Positions 43,866 through 53,433 are shown, counted from the stretch's first letter. The stretch: DNA of 64,000 nucleotides from Paracoccus haematequi (GCF_900631945.1 NZ_UZWE01000024.1:184462-248461), one strand, 5' to 3'. Notes: generated by a model from the sequence alone, not told the origin. Numbers and translations: made by a program.

Positions 43866-45608
43866 ATGACGTTCACACCCGCCCCCTGGCCCCGCCAGCT
43901 TCGTTCCCAGCATTGGTACGGGGGCACCTCGCGCGATGCGATCTATCACCGCGGCTGGATGAAGAATCAGGGCTATCCGCACGACCTGTTCGACGGCCGC
44001 CCGGTGATCGGCATCCTGAACACCTGGTCCGACCTGACCCCCTGCAACGGCCACCTGCGCGAACTGGCCGAAAAGGTGAAGGCCGGCGTCTGGGAGGCAG
44101 GCGGCTTCCCGGTCGAGGTTCCGGTGTTTTCCGCCTCGGAAAACACCTTCCGCCCCACGGCGATGATGTTCCGCAACCTCGCCGCGCTGGCGATCGAGGA
44201 AACCATGCGCGGCCAGCCGATCGACGGCGCGGTGCTGCTGGTCGGCTGCGACAAGACCACGCCGTCCTTGCTGATGGCGGCGGCATCGACCGACATCCCG
44301 TCCATCGTCGTGACGGGCGGGCCGATGCTGAACGGTTATTTCCGGGGCGAGCGGGTCGGCTCCGGCACCCATCTGTGGAAGTTTTCCGAGGCCGTGAAGG
44401 CGGGCGAGATGACTCAGGAGGAGTTCCTGGAGGCCGAGGCGTCGATGTCGCGGTCCACCGGCACCTGCAACACCATGGGCACGGCCTCGACGATGGCGTC
44501 GATGGCCGAGGCGCTTGGCATGGCGCTGTCGGGCAATGCCGCGATCCCGGCGGTGGATTCGCGCCGCCGCGTGATGGCGCAGCTTTCGGGGCGGCGGATC
44601 GTGCAGATGGTCAAGGACGACCTGAAGCCCAGCGACATCCTGACCAAGCCCGCCTTCGAGAACGCCATCCGCACCAACGGCGCCATCGGCGGGTCCACCA
44701 ATGCGGTCATTCACCTGCTGGCCATCGCGGGGCGGGTGGGGGTGGACCTGACGCTGGACGACTGGGACCGCTGCGGGCGGGACGTGAAGACCATCGTGAA
44801 CCTGATGCCCTCGGGCGCGTACCTGATGGAGGAGTTCTTCTATGCGGGCGGCCTGCCGGTGGTCCTGAAACGGCTGGGCGAGGCGGGGCAGTTGCACAAG
44901 GACGCCCTGACGGTCAGCGGCATGACCATCTGGGACGAGGTTCGCGACGTGGTGAACTGGAACGAGGACGTGATCCTGCCCGCCGACAAACCCCTAACCG
45001 AACAGGGCGGCATCGCCGTGCTGCGCGGCAACCTGGCACCCAGGGGGGCGGTGCTGAAACCCTCGGCCGCCAGCCCGCATCTGCTGGTCCATCGCGGCCG
45101 GGCGGTCGTGTTCGAGGATATCGACGACTACAAGGCCCGGATCGAGGACGAGGCGCTGGATATCGACGAGACCTGCGTGATGGTGATGAAGAACTGCGGA
45201 CCCAAGGGCTATCCCGGCATGGCCGAGGTCGGTAATATGGGCCTGCCGCCCAAGGTGCTGCGCAAGGGCATCACCGACATGGTGCGGATTTCCGACGCGC
45301 GCATGTCGGGGACGGCCTACGGGACGGTGGTGCTGCACACCTCGCCTGAGGCGGCGGCGGGTGGCCCGCTGGCCGTGGTCCGCGACGGCGATTTCATCGA
45401 GCTGGACGTGCCGAACCGGCGGCTGCATCTGGACATTCCCGACGCCGAACTGGCCGCGCGGCTGGCCGAATGGCGTCCCACGCACGAGGTTCCGACCAGC
45501 GGCTATGCCTGGCTGCACCAGGCCCATGTCGAGGGCGCGGATACCGGAGCGGACCTGGACTTCCTGAAAGGCTGCCGGGGCAATCCGGTCGGAAAGGACA
45601 GCCACTGA
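43866..45608 (+). CDS. IlvD/Edd-family sugar acid dehydratase, probable L-arabinonate dehydratase
   Basis: A 580-residue [2Fe-2S] dehydratase. Iron-sulfur ligands are expected at the cysteines of DLTPCNGHL, GCDKTTPS and TCNTMGTAST, and the conserved KNCGPKGYPGMAEVGN lies in the C-terminal half. It would dehydrate L-arabinonate, and possibly D-galactonate or D-fuconate, to the 2-keto-3-deoxy acid. The sugar-acid subgroup is supported by the start, SQHWYGG and YHRGWMKNQGYP. ATG 43866; the stop overlaps the following ATG. Substrate breadth matters for the shared-route idea and is not shown. Confidence 0.88.
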   Translation: MTFTPAPWPRQLRSQHWYGGTSRDAIYHRGWMKNQGYPHDLFDGRPVIGILNTWSDLTPCNGHLRELAEKVKAGVWEAGGFPVEVPVFSASENTFRPTAMMFRNLAALAIEETMRGQPIDGAVLLVGCDKTTPSLLMAAASTDIPSIVVTGGPMLNGYFRGERVGSGTHLWKFSEAVKAGEMTQEEFLEAEASMSRSTGTCNTMGTASTMASMAEALGMALSGNAAIPAVDSRRRVMAQLSGRRIVQMVKDDLKPSDILTKPAFENAIRTNGAIGGSTNAVIHLLAIAGRVGVDLTLDDWDRCGRDVKTIVNLMPSGAYLMEEFFYAGGLPVVLKRLGEAGQLHKDALTVSGMTIWDEVRDVVNWNEDVILPADKPLTEQGGIAVLRGNLAPRGAVLKPSAASPHLLVHRGRAVVFEDIDDYKARIEDEALDIDETCVMVMKNCGPKGYPGMAEVGNMGLPPKVLRKGITDMVRISDARMSGTAYGTVVLHTSPEAAAGGPLAVVRDGDFIELDVPNRRLHLDIPDAELAARLAEWRPTHEVPTSGYAWLHQAHVEGADTGADLDFLKGCRGNPVGKDSH

Positions 45609-46519
45609 TGAAGATCGCGTTAGTCGGCATCGGCAAGATCGCCCTGGACCAGCATGTCCCGGCCCTGGCCGCCAGCCCCGACTGGGAACTGGCCGCGACC
45701 GTCAGCCGCCATGGCAGGGTCAACGGCATCGAAGCCTTCACCGACATCCATGCCATGCTGGAGGCGCGGCCTGATATTCCGGTCGTCAGCCTGTGCCTGC
45801 CGCCCGTGCCGCGCTTCGAGGCGGCGCAGGCGGTGCTGCGCGCGGGCCGTCACCTGATGCTGGAAAAGCCACCCGGTGCGACATTGGCCGAGGTGCATAT
45901 CCTGTCCGATCTGGCGCAGGCGCAGGGGGTGACGATCTTCGCCACCTGGCATTCGCGCATGGCGATGGCGGTGGCCGCCGCCCGCGATTGGCTGGCGGGC
46001 CGGACCATCCAGGGGGGCCGGATCACCTGGCGCGAGGACGTGCGCAAATGGCATCCCGGCCAGGACTGGATTTTTGAAGCAGGCGGCATGGGCGTCTTCG
46101 ATCCCGGCATCAACGCCCTGTCGATCCTGACCGAGATCCTGCCCGAACCCCTGCGCCTGCTGTCGGCCGACCTGGATTTTCCCGCGAACCGGCAGGCCCC
46201 CATCGCCGCGCGGCTGCAATTCAGCCAGCAGATCGCGGCGGATTTCGATTTCCGCCAGGAGGGCCCGCAGACCTGGGACATGGAATTCCAGACCGATGGC
46301 GGCGTGCTGGCGCTGCGGATGGGCGGCAACCGGCTGGAGATCGACGGCCGGCATGTCCAGGGCGCGGACGACATCATGGGCGAATATCCGGCGCTTTATG
46401 CGCGCATGGCAGGGCTGATTGCCGCAGGAAAGCGGGAAACGGACCTTGCGCCCATGGTCCTGGTGGCCGATGCCTTCACCCTCGGGCGGCGGAATACCGT
46501 CGCGGACTTCCATTTCTGA
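45608..46519 (+). CDS. Gfo/Idh-type aldose 1-dehydrogenase (L-arabinose/D-galactose)
   Basis: A 303-residue NAD(P)-dependent oxidoreductase. The Rossmann start MKIALVGIGKIALDQHVPAL carries GxGxxA-type binding. EKPPGATLAEV near 90-100 has the conserved catalytic Lys. HSRMAMAV, WREDVRKWHPGQDW and the MGVFDPGINALSIL stretch fit L-arabinose 1-dehydrogenase/D-galactose 1-dehydrogenase of Azospirillum and Rhizobium type. It yields the 1,4-lactone that the downstream SMP-30 lactonase opens. ATG 45608 overlaps the dehydratase stop (TGATG). Confidence 0.88.
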   Translation: MKIALVGIGKIALDQHVPALAASPDWELAATVSRHGRVNGIEAFTDIHAMLEARPDIPVVSLCLPPVPRFEAAQAVLRAGRHLMLEKPPGATLAEVHILSDLAQAQGVTIFATWHSRMAMAVAAARDWLAGRTIQGGRITWREDVRKWHPGQDWIFEAGGMGVFDPGINALSILTEILPEPLRLLSADLDFPANRQAPIAARLQFSQQIAADFDFRQEGPQTWDMEFQTDGGVLALRMGGNRLEIDGRHVQGADDIMGEYPALYARMAGLIAAGKRETDLAPMVLVADAFTLGRRNTVADFHF

Positions 46520-46529
46520 GGATACAGCA

Positions 46530-48044
46530 ATGACCTTCACCCCCCATGGCAAACATCTGATCGCTGGCGAATGGCTGACCGGAGAGGGGACGTTCCGGTC
46601 CGCCCCCGCTCATGGCGCGCCGCACGACTTCAGCGGCGGAACCGTGGATCTGGTGAACCGCGCGGCCGAAGCCGCCGAGGAAGCCTTCGCCGATTATGCC
46701 GCCACCTCGCGCGAGGATCGCGCCCTGTTCCTTGAGGCCATCGCAGACCAGATCGAGGCCCGCGCCGAGGCGATCACCGCCATCGGCAGCGCCGAGACCG
46801 GCCTGCCCGAAGCGCGGCTGAACGGCGAACGGGGGCGGACCACCGGCCAGTTGCGGCTGTTCGCGGACCATATCCGCAAGGGCGATTACCTGGACCGCCG
46901 CCACGACCCGGCGCTGCCCGACCGCCAGCCCCTGCCGCGCCCCGACCTGCGGCTGATGCAGCGGCCCATCGGTCCGGTCGCGGTGTTCGGCGCCTCGAAC
47001 TTTCCGCTGGCCTTTTCCACCGCCGGGGGCGACACGGCATCCGCGCTTGCCGCCGGTTGCCCGGTCGTGGTCAAGGGCCATCCCGCACATCCCGGCACCG
47101 GAGAGATCGTGGCCCAGGCGATCCATGCCGCCATCCAGGCGACGGGGATGCCCGCCGGGGTGTTCAGCTTCATCCACGGCGACAGCCATGCGGTCGGCGC
47201 GGCCCTGGTCCAGCATCCGCTGATCAAGGCGGTGGGCTTCACCGGCAGCCTGCGCGGTGGCCGGGCGCTGTTCGACCTGTGTGCCGCCCGCCCCGAGCCG
47301 ATCCCCTTCTTCGGCGAACTGGGCAGCATCAATCCCGGCTTCGTCCTGCCTAAGGCGCTGGCCGCGCGCGGCGCCAAGCTGGCCGAGGGCTGGGCGGGCA
47401 GCCTGACCATGGGCGCGGGCCAGTTCTGCACCAATCCCGGCCTGATCGTGATGCCCAAGGGCGTCCTGGCCGATGCCTTCGCCACGGCGGCGGGCGACGC
47501 GCTGGCCAAGATCGCCCCGCAGGCGATGCTGACCGACGGCATCGCCGAGGCCTATCGCGCGGGCGCCGAACGCGCCGCCGGGGTTGCGACGCCGGTCTTC
47601 GAAGGCGTCAGCGAAGGCCGCAACGCGCTGCCCGCCGTCTACAAGACCACGGCCGAGGAGTTCCTGCGCGACCATACCCTGGCCGAAGAGGTGTTCGGCC
47701 CGCTGGGCGTGATCGTCACCGTCACGGGCGAGGACCAGATGCTGGAGGTGGCCCAGTCGCTTGAGGGCCAGCTGACCGCCACGCTGCACCTGGACGACGG
47801 CGACATGGATCTGGCACGCCGCCTGATGCCGGTCCTGGAACGCAAGGCGGGCCGGATCCTGGCCAACGGCTGGCCCACCGGGGTCGAGGTCGCGGATGCG
47901 ATGGTCCATGGCGGGCCTTACCCGGCCTCGACCAACTTCGGCGCGACCAGCGTGGGGACCATGGCGATCCGCCGCTTCCTGCGCCCGGTCAGCTATCAGA
48001 ACATCCCCGAGGCGCTGTTGCCCGAGGATCTGCGGGGCGTCTGA
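46530..48044 (+). CDS. 2-oxoglutarate semialdehyde dehydrogenase (aldehyde dehydrogenase family)
   Basis: A 504-residue NAD(P)+-dependent enzyme that oxidises alpha-ketoglutaric semialdehyde, the last step of the non-phosphorylative L-arabinose route. Key residues are Glu in FFGELGSINP (near 265) and the nucleophile Cys in GAGQFCTNPG (near 300). The binding stretch PVAVFGASNFPLAFSTAGGD is typical of the KGSADH group with its short N-terminal helix. It starts 11 bases after the dehydrogenase gene. A terminator follows within 15 bases. Confidence 0.87.
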   Translation: MTFTPHGKHLIAGEWLTGEGTFRSAPAHGAPHDFSGGTVDLVNRAAEAAEEAFADYAATSREDRALFLEAIADQIEARAEAITAIGSAETGLPEARLNGERGRTTGQLRLFADHIRKGDYLDRRHDPALPDRQPLPRPDLRLMQRPIGPVAVFGASNFPLAFSTAGGDTASALAAGCPVVVKGHPAHPGTGEIVAQAIHAAIQATGMPAGVFSFIHGDSHAVGAALVQHPLIKAVGFTGSLRGGRALFDLCAARPEPIPFFGELGSINPGFVLPKALAARGAKLAEGWAGSLTMGAGQFCTNPGLIVMPKGVLADAFATAAGDALAKIAPQAMLTDGIAEAYRAGAERAAGVATPVFEGVSEGRNALPAVYKTTAEEFLRDHTLAEEVFGPLGVIVTVTGEDQMLEVAQSLEGQLTATLHLDDGDMDLARRLMPVLERKAGRILANGWPTGVEVADAMVHGGPYPASTNFGATSVGTMAIRRFLRPVSYQNIPEALLPEDLRGV

Positions 48045-48055
48045 CGCCCCGTACC

Positions 48056-48084
48056 ATCGCCCGGCGGGAGGGTCGGGCGATTTT
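48056..48084 (+). terminator. Rho-independent terminator within the sugar cluster
   Basis: An 8-base perfect stem (ATCGCCCG / CGGGCGAT, 10-base loop) is followed by TTTT. It splits the cluster between the semialdehyde dehydrogenase and ytfQ. Confidence 0.75.
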
Positions 48085-48104
48085 AACGCAACGGGAGGAT
48101 TACC

Positions 48105-49064
48105 ATGACCATCAAGACCCTGCTGGGGACCGCGGCACTTCTGGCCGTGACCGCCACCGGCGCCCTGGCCGAAGGCGAGACCGTGGGCTTTTCGCAGATC
48201 GGATCGGAATCGGGCTGGCGGGCGGCGGAAACCACGCTGACCCGGCAGCAGGCCGAGGAACGCGGCATCCAGTTGCAATTCTCGGACGCGCAGCAGAAGC
48301 AGGAAAACCAGATCGCCGCGATCCGGTCCTTCATCGCGCAAGGTGTGGACGCGATCCTGCTGGCCCCGGTCGTCGCCACCGGCTGGGATTCCGTCCTGCA
48401 AGAGGCCAAGGAGGCCGAGATCCCGGTGGTCCTGCTGGACCGCCAGGTGGACAGCGCCGACGACCTGTATCTGACCGCCGTGGGGTCGAACCTGGTCCAT
48501 GAAGGCGAGGTCGCGGGCGAATGGCTGGCGGGTGAGGTCGGCGACCGCGAATGCCGCATCGTCGAATTGCAGGGCACCACCGGATCCAGCCCGGCCATCG
48601 ACCGCAAGACCGGCTTTGAAAACGCCATCAAGGACCACCCGAACCTGACCATCGTGCGCAGCCAGACCGGCGATTTCACCCGCGCCCTGGGCAAGGAGGT
48701 GATGGAAAGCTTCCTCCAGGCCGAGAACGGCGGCAAGGACATCTGCGCGCTTTATGCCCACAACGACGACATGGCGGTGGGCGCGATCCAGGCCATCAAG
48801 GAGGCCGGGCTGAAACCGGGCAGCGACATCCTGGTCGTGTCCATCGACGGCGTGCCGGACCTGTTCCAGGCGATGGCCGCCGGAGAGGCGAATGCCACCG
48901 TCGAACTGACGCCCAACATGGCCGGTCCCGCCTTCGACGCCCTGGAGGCCTATTGGAAGGACGGCACCACGCCGCCGAAATTCATCCAGACCGAATCCAA
49001 GCTCTATACCCAGGCCGACGATCCGGCGGGCGAATACGAGCGCCGCAAGGGCTTGGGCTACTGA
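48105..49064 (+). CDS. ytfQ: Sugar ABC transporter substrate-binding protein, YtfQ-like
   Basis: A 319-residue periplasmic binding protein (signal peptide to about ATGALA). Landmarks are GFSQIGSESGWRAAETT, FSDAQQKQENQIAAIRSFIAQ, LLDRQVD, ELQGTTGSSPAIDRKTGF and YAHNDDMAVGAIQA, which match YtfQ, the galactofuranose-binding protein. It is likely to bind galactose or arabinose in furanose form. GGGAGGA precedes ATG 48105. It heads the second importer and has its own stem-loop downstream. Confidence 0.9.
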   Translation: MTIKTLLGTAALLAVTATGALAEGETVGFSQIGSESGWRAAETTLTRQQAEERGIQLQFSDAQQKQENQIAAIRSFIAQGVDAILLAPVVATGWDSVLQEAKEAEIPVVLLDRQVDSADDLYLTAVGSNLVHEGEVAGEWLAGEVGDRECRIVELQGTTGSSPAIDRKTGFENAIKDHPNLTIVRSQTGDFTRALGKEVMESFLQAENGGKDICALYAHNDDMAVGAIQAIKEAGLKPGSDILVVSIDGVPDLFQAMAAGEANATVELTPNMAGPAFDALEAYWKDGTTPPKFIQTESKLYTQADDPAGEYERRKGLGY

Positions 49065-49072
49065 TCGCCATT

Positions 49073-49098
49073 TGCCGGGCCGCATCCGTGGCCCGGCA
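49073..49098 (+). other. Stem-loop between ytfQ and ytfR
   Basis: TGCCGGGCC (49073-49081) and GGCCCGGCA (49090-49098) form a perfect 9-base stem with an 8-base loop, 8 bases after the stop. No T run follows. Confidence 0.65.
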
Positions 49099-49119
49099 CT
49101 CCTGACGAAAGGGGGCGTC

Positions 49120-50610
49120 ATGCTGCTGTCCATCCGGTCGCTGACCAAGACATTTCCGGGCACCCGCGCGCTCGACGGTGTGGATTTCGACCTGCGCGCG
49201 GGCGAGGTCCATGCCCTTCTGGGCGAAAACGGCGCGGGCAAGTCGACGCTGATCAAATGCCTGACCGGCGCCTATCGCCGCGACGGCGGCACGATGACGT
49301 TGGAGGGCGCGGCCATCGACCCGCGTTCCACCGCCCATGCGCAGGAACTGGGCATCGGCACGGTGTATCAAGAGGTCAACCTGCTGCCAAACCTGACCGT
49401 GGCGCAGAACCTGATGTTCGGACGGGAACCGCGCCGGTTCGGCCTGATCCAGACCCGCGCCATGCGGGCGCAGGCGCGCGCGCTGCTGGCCGAATACGGG
49501 CTGGATCTGGATGTGGACCGCGACCTGGGCACCTATTCCGTGGCGATCCAGCAGATCGTCGCCATTGCCCGCGCGGTTACCCTGTCGGGCAAGGTGCTGA
49601 TCCTGGACGAACCCACCGCCAGTCTGGACGCGGCCGAGGTGCGGATGGTCTTCGACGTGGTGCGGGGCCTGCGGGAACGCGGCCTGGGCATCGTCTTCGT
49701 GTCGCATTTCCTGGATCAGGTCTTCGACCTATCCGACCGCGTGACCGTGCTGCGCAACGGCCGCAAGATCGTCACCACCGACATCGCCAGCCTGGACCGT
49801 GTGCGGCTGATCGAACACATGCTGGGCCGAGAGCTTGAGGACGCGACCGCCCATCACGCAGCCGCGCGCGGTCCCCGCCCGCCGATGCTGGAGTTTCGCG
49901 GCATGACCCGGCGGGGCGTGATTCAGCCGTTCGATTTGGCGGTGGGACAGGGCGAGGTCGTGGGCCTGGCAGGTCTGCTGGGATCGGGCCGGACCGAGTC
50001 CGCCGAATTGCTGTTCGGTCTGCTGGGCGCGCATTCGGGCCAGGCGCGCGACCAGGAAGGCCCGCTGGACCTGCGCAGCCCGCGCGCGGCCATCGCGGCA
50101 GGCTTCGGCTTCGTCCCCGAGGAGCGCAAGACCGACGGCATCGTTGCCGACCTGTCGATCCGCGAGAACATCATCCTGGCCTTGCAGGCCCGGCGCGGCT
50201 GGGCGAGGCCCATCCCGCGCGGGGATCAGAACCGGCTGGCCGACGACTATATCCGGCGGCTGGACATCCGCACGGCGGGCCGGGACAAGCGCATCGGCGA
50301 ACTGTCCGGCGGCAACCAGCAGAAGGTGATCCTCGCCCGCTGGCTGGCGATGAACCCGCGCTTCCTGATCCTGGACGAACCCACGCGCGGCATCGACGTG
50401 GGCGCCCATGCGGAAATCGTCCGGCTGATCCACGAGCTTGTGGAACAGGGCATGTCCCTGCTGGTCATCAGTTCGGAAATCGACGAACTGATCGCGGTGT
50501 CCGACCGGGTGATCGTGCTGCGCGACCGCCGCCATGTGGCCGAACTGACCGGGACCGAGATCGCGCCGAACCGCATCATGCAGGCCATCGCCGCGACCGA
50601 GGCCACGTGA
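49120..50610 (+). CDS. ytfR: Sugar ABC transporter ATP-binding protein, YtfR-like
   Basis: A 496-residue double-domain ATPase. Domain 1 has [16 protein letters not shown] near residue 38 and [12 protein letters not shown] near 165. Domain 2 has the degenerate GLLGSGRTE, then [15 protein letters not shown] and [19 protein letters not shown] near 400-440. The start ATG 49120 has GGGGGC upstream, and the longer frame at 49072 covers the stem-loop, so it is unlikely. The stop overlaps the permease ATG (TGATG). Confidence 0.92.
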   Translation: MLLSIRSLTKTFPGTRALDGVDFDLRAGEVHALLGENGAGKSTLIKCLTGAYRRDGGTMTLEGAAIDPRSTAHAQELGIGTVYQEVNLLPNLTVAQNLMFGREPRRFGLIQTRAMRAQARALLAEYGLDLDVDRDLGTYSVAIQQIVAIARAVTLSGKVLILDEPTASLDAAEVRMVFDVVRGLRERGLGIVFVSHFLDQVFDLSDRVTVLRNGRKIVTTDIASLDRVRLIEHMLGRELEDATAHHAAARGPRPPMLEFRGMTRRGVIQPFDLAVGQGEVVGLAGLLGSGRTESAELLFGLLGAHSGQARDQEGPLDLRSPRAAIAAGFGFVPEERKTDGIVADLSIRENIILALQARRGWARPIPRGDQNRLADDYIRRLDIRTAGRDKRIGELSGGNQQKVILARWLAMNPRFLILDEPTRGIDVGAHAEIVRLIHELVEQGMSLLVISSEIDELIAVSDRVIVLRDRRHVAELTGTEIAPNRIMQAIAATEAT

Positions 50611-51623
50611 TGGAGATGCTGAAACGCCTTGCCCCGCAACTGGTCGCCCTGGCCGCCCTGGCCGCCGTGGTGACGGCCTTCTATCCGGGGTTCCTGTCGG
50701 TCCAGATGAACGATGGGCGGCTGGTCGGGCCTGTCATCGACGTGCTGAAGCGATCCGCCCCGGTGGCGCTGCTGGCAGTGGGCATGACGCTGGTGATCGC
50801 CACGCGCGGCATCGACCTGTCGGTCGGCACGATCATGGCGATCTGCGGCGCGGTCGCGGCATCCGCCGTCGCGGCCGGCTGGGGTCTGCCCGCCGCGATC
50901 CTGCTGGCGCTTGGCGCAGGCGTGCTGGCGGGGCTGTGGAACGGCGCGCTTGTGGCCGTGGTCGGCATCCAGCCCTTCGTCGCCACGCTGATCCTGATGA
51001 CCATGGGGCGCGGCATCGCGCAACTGATCACCGAGGGGCGGATCCTGACCTTCACCGATCCCGGCTTCGGCTGGATCGGGTCGGGCACGGTCGCCGGGCT
51101 GCCGGTGCCGGCCTGGATCTGGATCGCCACCGCCATCGCCACGGCGCTGCTGATGCGCCGCACCGCCCTGGGCCTGCTGGTCGAGGCGACCGGCATCAAC
51201 CGCCGCGCCAGTGCCCTGGCCGGGATCAACGCCACGGTGCTGCTGATCGCGGTCTATGCCGCGTCGGGCCTGTGCGCGGCATTGGCCGGGCTGATCGTCA
51301 CCGCCGACATCCGCGGGGCCGATGCCAACAATGCCGGCCTGTGGCTGGAACTGGACGCGATCCTGGCGGTGGTCATCGGCGGCAATTCCCTGCTGGGCGG
51401 GCGGTTTTCCATCGCCGCGTCGGTGATCGGCGCGCTAATCATCACGACCATCAGCATCGGCATCCGGCTGATCGGCTTTCCGTCCGAATACAACCTCATC
51501 ATCAAGGCCGGGCTGGTGCTGGTGATTCTGGTGCTGCAATCGCCGCGCATCAGCGCCGAATGGCGGCTGTGGCGCGACAGCCACCGCGCCAGCCGCGAAG
51601 CCAGCTTGCGGAGACAGGCATGA
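50610..51623 (+). CDS. ytfT: Sugar ABC transporter permease, YtfT-like
   Basis: A 337-residue CUT2-family permease with about nine helices, including AVGMTLVIATRGIDLSVGTIMAICG and VGIQPFVATLILMTMGRGIAQLITEG. ATG 50610 is taken because it overlaps the ytfR stop. It is followed by a second permease with a 4-base overlap, so the transporter has two different permease subunits, as in the galactofuranose importer of E. coli. Confidence 0.9.
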   Translation: MEMLKRLAPQLVALAALAAVVTAFYPGFLSVQMNDGRLVGPVIDVLKRSAPVALLAVGMTLVIATRGIDLSVGTIMAICGAVAASAVAAGWGLPAAILLALGAGVLAGLWNGALVAVVGIQPFVATLILMTMGRGIAQLITEGRILTFTDPGFGWIGSGTVAGLPVPAWIWIATAIATALLMRRTALGLLVEATGINRRASALAGINATVLLIAVYAASGLCAALAGLIVTADIRGADANNAGLWLELDAILAVVIGGNSLLGGRFSIAASVIGALIITTISIGIRLIGFPSEYNLIIKAGLVLVILVLQSPRISAEWRLWRDSHRASREASLRRQA

Positions 51624-52594
51624 ACACCCGCGCGCTGCCGCTCTATGTCACCATCGGCATCTTCCTGCTGGCCTATCTGGTCTTCTGGCTGCAATTCCCG
51701 AACATCCTGTCCACCCGCGTCATCGGCAACCTGCTGACCGACAACGCCTATCTGGGCATCGTCGCGGTCGGCATGACGCTGGTGATCCTGTCGGGCGGGA
51801 TCGATCTGTCGGTCGGATCGGTGATCGCCTTTTCCGGCGTGTTCATCGCCGTGCTGCTGCGCGACACGTCGCTGCACCCGCTGGCGGTCTTCGCGATCCT
51901 GCTGGCGCTGACCACGGCCTTCGGGGCGGGCATGGGCTTTCTGATCGACCGGCTGGCGATGCCCGCCTTCATCGTCACGCTGGCGGGCATGTTCCTGGCA
52001 CGCGGCGCGGCCTATATCCTGTCCATCGATTCCGTGCCGATCCAGCATCCGTTCTATGACTGGCTGCAATCGCTGTATTGGCTGATGCCGGGCAAGGGGC
52101 GGCTGCGGCTGATCGGCATGGTGATGGTCGCCACCTTCATCCTGGGCATGATCGTGGCGCACAAGACCCGCTTCGGCGCATCCGTCTATGCCCTGGGCGG
52201 GGGCGAGGCCACAGCGCGGCTGATGGGCGTCCGGCAGGGGCGCACCACGGTGCTGGTCTATGCGTTTTCCGGCGCGATGGCCGGGCTGTCGGGGATTGTC
52301 TTTTCGATCTATACCGGGTCGGGCTATTCGCTGGCGACGGTGGGGACCGAACTGACCGCCATCGCCGCCGTGGTGATCGGCGGCACGCTGCTGACCGGGG
52401 GGGCGGGATACATGTTCGGCACCTTCGTCGGCGTGCTGACCATGGGGCTGATCCAGACCTATATCGTCTTCGACGGCAGCCTGTCGTCCTGGTGGACGAA
52501 GATCGTCATCGGCGTCCTTCTGCTGGCCTTCATCCTGCTGCAAAAGGCCCTGCTGAAACTGTCGCGGATGCGGCTTGCGAAAGGGGTATCATGA
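51620..52594 (+). CDS. yjfF: Sugar ABC transporter permease, YjfF-like
   Basis: A 324-residue CUT2-family permease that pairs with YtfT. It shows [46 protein letters not shown] and YALGGGEATARLMGVRQGR. ATG 51620 overlaps the ytfT stop; the stop overlaps the lactonase start (ATGA). Longer frames upstream are shadows. Confidence 0.9.
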   Translation: MNTRALPLYVTIGIFLLAYLVFWLQFPNILSTRVIGNLLTDNAYLGIVAVGMTLVILSGGIDLSVGSVIAFSGVFIAVLLRDTSLHPLAVFAILLALTTAFGAGMGFLIDRLAMPAFIVTLAGMFLARGAAYILSIDSVPIQHPFYDWLQSLYWLMPGKGRLRLIGMVMVATFILGMIVAHKTRFGASVYALGGGEATARLMGVRQGRTTVLVYAFSGAMAGLSGIVFSIYTGSGYSLATVGTELTAIAAVVIGGTLLTGGAGYMFGTFVGVLTMGLIQTYIVFDGSLSSWWTKIVIGVLLLAFILLQKALLKLSRMRLAKGVS

Positions 52595-53433
52595 TCCACG
52601 ACCACCGCCGTTGCGAACTGGGCGAGGGGGCGCTGTGGCACCCCGAACGCCGGCAGTTCTTCTGGTTCGACATCCTGGGCAGGCGGCTGCTGTCGCAGGA
52701 CGCGGATCGCACGCCGCTGGAATGGCCGCTGGGCCGCATCGCTTCGGCGGCGGGCTGGATCGACCGCGACCGGCTGCTGGTCGCCACGGAAACGGGGCTG
52801 GCGGTGCTGTCGCTGGCCGATGGCAGGCTGACCGATGTCGCGGCCGTCGAGGCCGACAACCCGGACACCCGGTCGAACGACGGGCGCGCCGACCGGCAGG
52901 GCGGGTTCTGGTTCGGCACCATGGGCAAGAAGGCCGAAAAGGGCGCGGGCGCGATCTATCGCTTTTATCGGGGCGAGGTGCGCAAGCTGGTGGATCCGAT
53001 CACCATCCCGAACTCGATCTGTTTTTCGCCCGACGGGGGAACGGTGCATTATTCGGACACCGACCGCAGCATCGTCTGGCGACAGGATCTGGATTTGGAC
53101 GGCTGGCCCGTGGGGGAACCGCAGATCTATCTGGATCTGTCCGCGCAAGGCTGGTCGCCCGATGGCGCGGTGATCGACGCGGGGGGCGGGTTTTGCTGCG
53201 CGGTCTGGGGGCAGGGGGCGGTGATGCGCTTCGATGCGGATGGCCAACGGACCCATGACTGGAAGGTCGGCGGGCGGCATTCGTCCTGCCCTGCCTTCGG
53301 CGGACCGGATCTGGCGCATCTGCTGGTCACGACCGCGCGCGACGGGATCGAGGCGCCCGACGACGCGCAGGGCAAGACCTATCGCCTTGAACCGGGCCTG
53401 ACCGGCCTGGCCGAACCCCGTGTGATGCTGTGA
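52591..53433 (+). CDS. SMP-30/gluconolactonase-family sugar lactonase, probable arabino-/galactonolactonase
   Basis: A 280-residue six-bladed beta-propeller hydrolase. Expected metal ligands are Glu in LGEGALWHP (near 12), Asn in RSNDGRADRQGGFWFGTM (near 95), Asn in TIPNSICFSPDG (near 145) and Asp in GWSPDGAVID (near 195). It opens the lactone made by the aldose dehydrogenase. It is the only lactonase in the cluster and lies in the second half, after the internal terminator. Start and stop overlap its neighbours by 4 bases. Confidence 0.88.
   Translation: MIHDHRRCELGEGALWHPERRQFFWFDILGRRLLSQDADRTPLEWPLGRIASAAGWIDRDRLLVATETGLAVLSLADGRLTDVAAVEADNPDTRSNDGRADRQGGFWFGTMGKKAEKGAGAIYRFYRGEVRKLVDPITIPNSICFSPDGGTVHYSDTDRSIVWRQDLDLDGWPVGEPQIYLDLSAQGWSPDGAVIDAGGGFCCAVWGQGAVMRFDADGQRTHDWKVGGRHSSCPAFGGPDLAHLLVTTARDGIEAPDDAQGKTYRLEPGLTGLAEPRVML

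Noticed and set aside
46476..49256. 926-codon open frame on the minus strand across the semialdehyde dehydrogenase and ytfQ
   Set aside because: Composition is that of an antisense shadow; the plus-strand genes have clear catalytic motifs and ribosome-binding sites.
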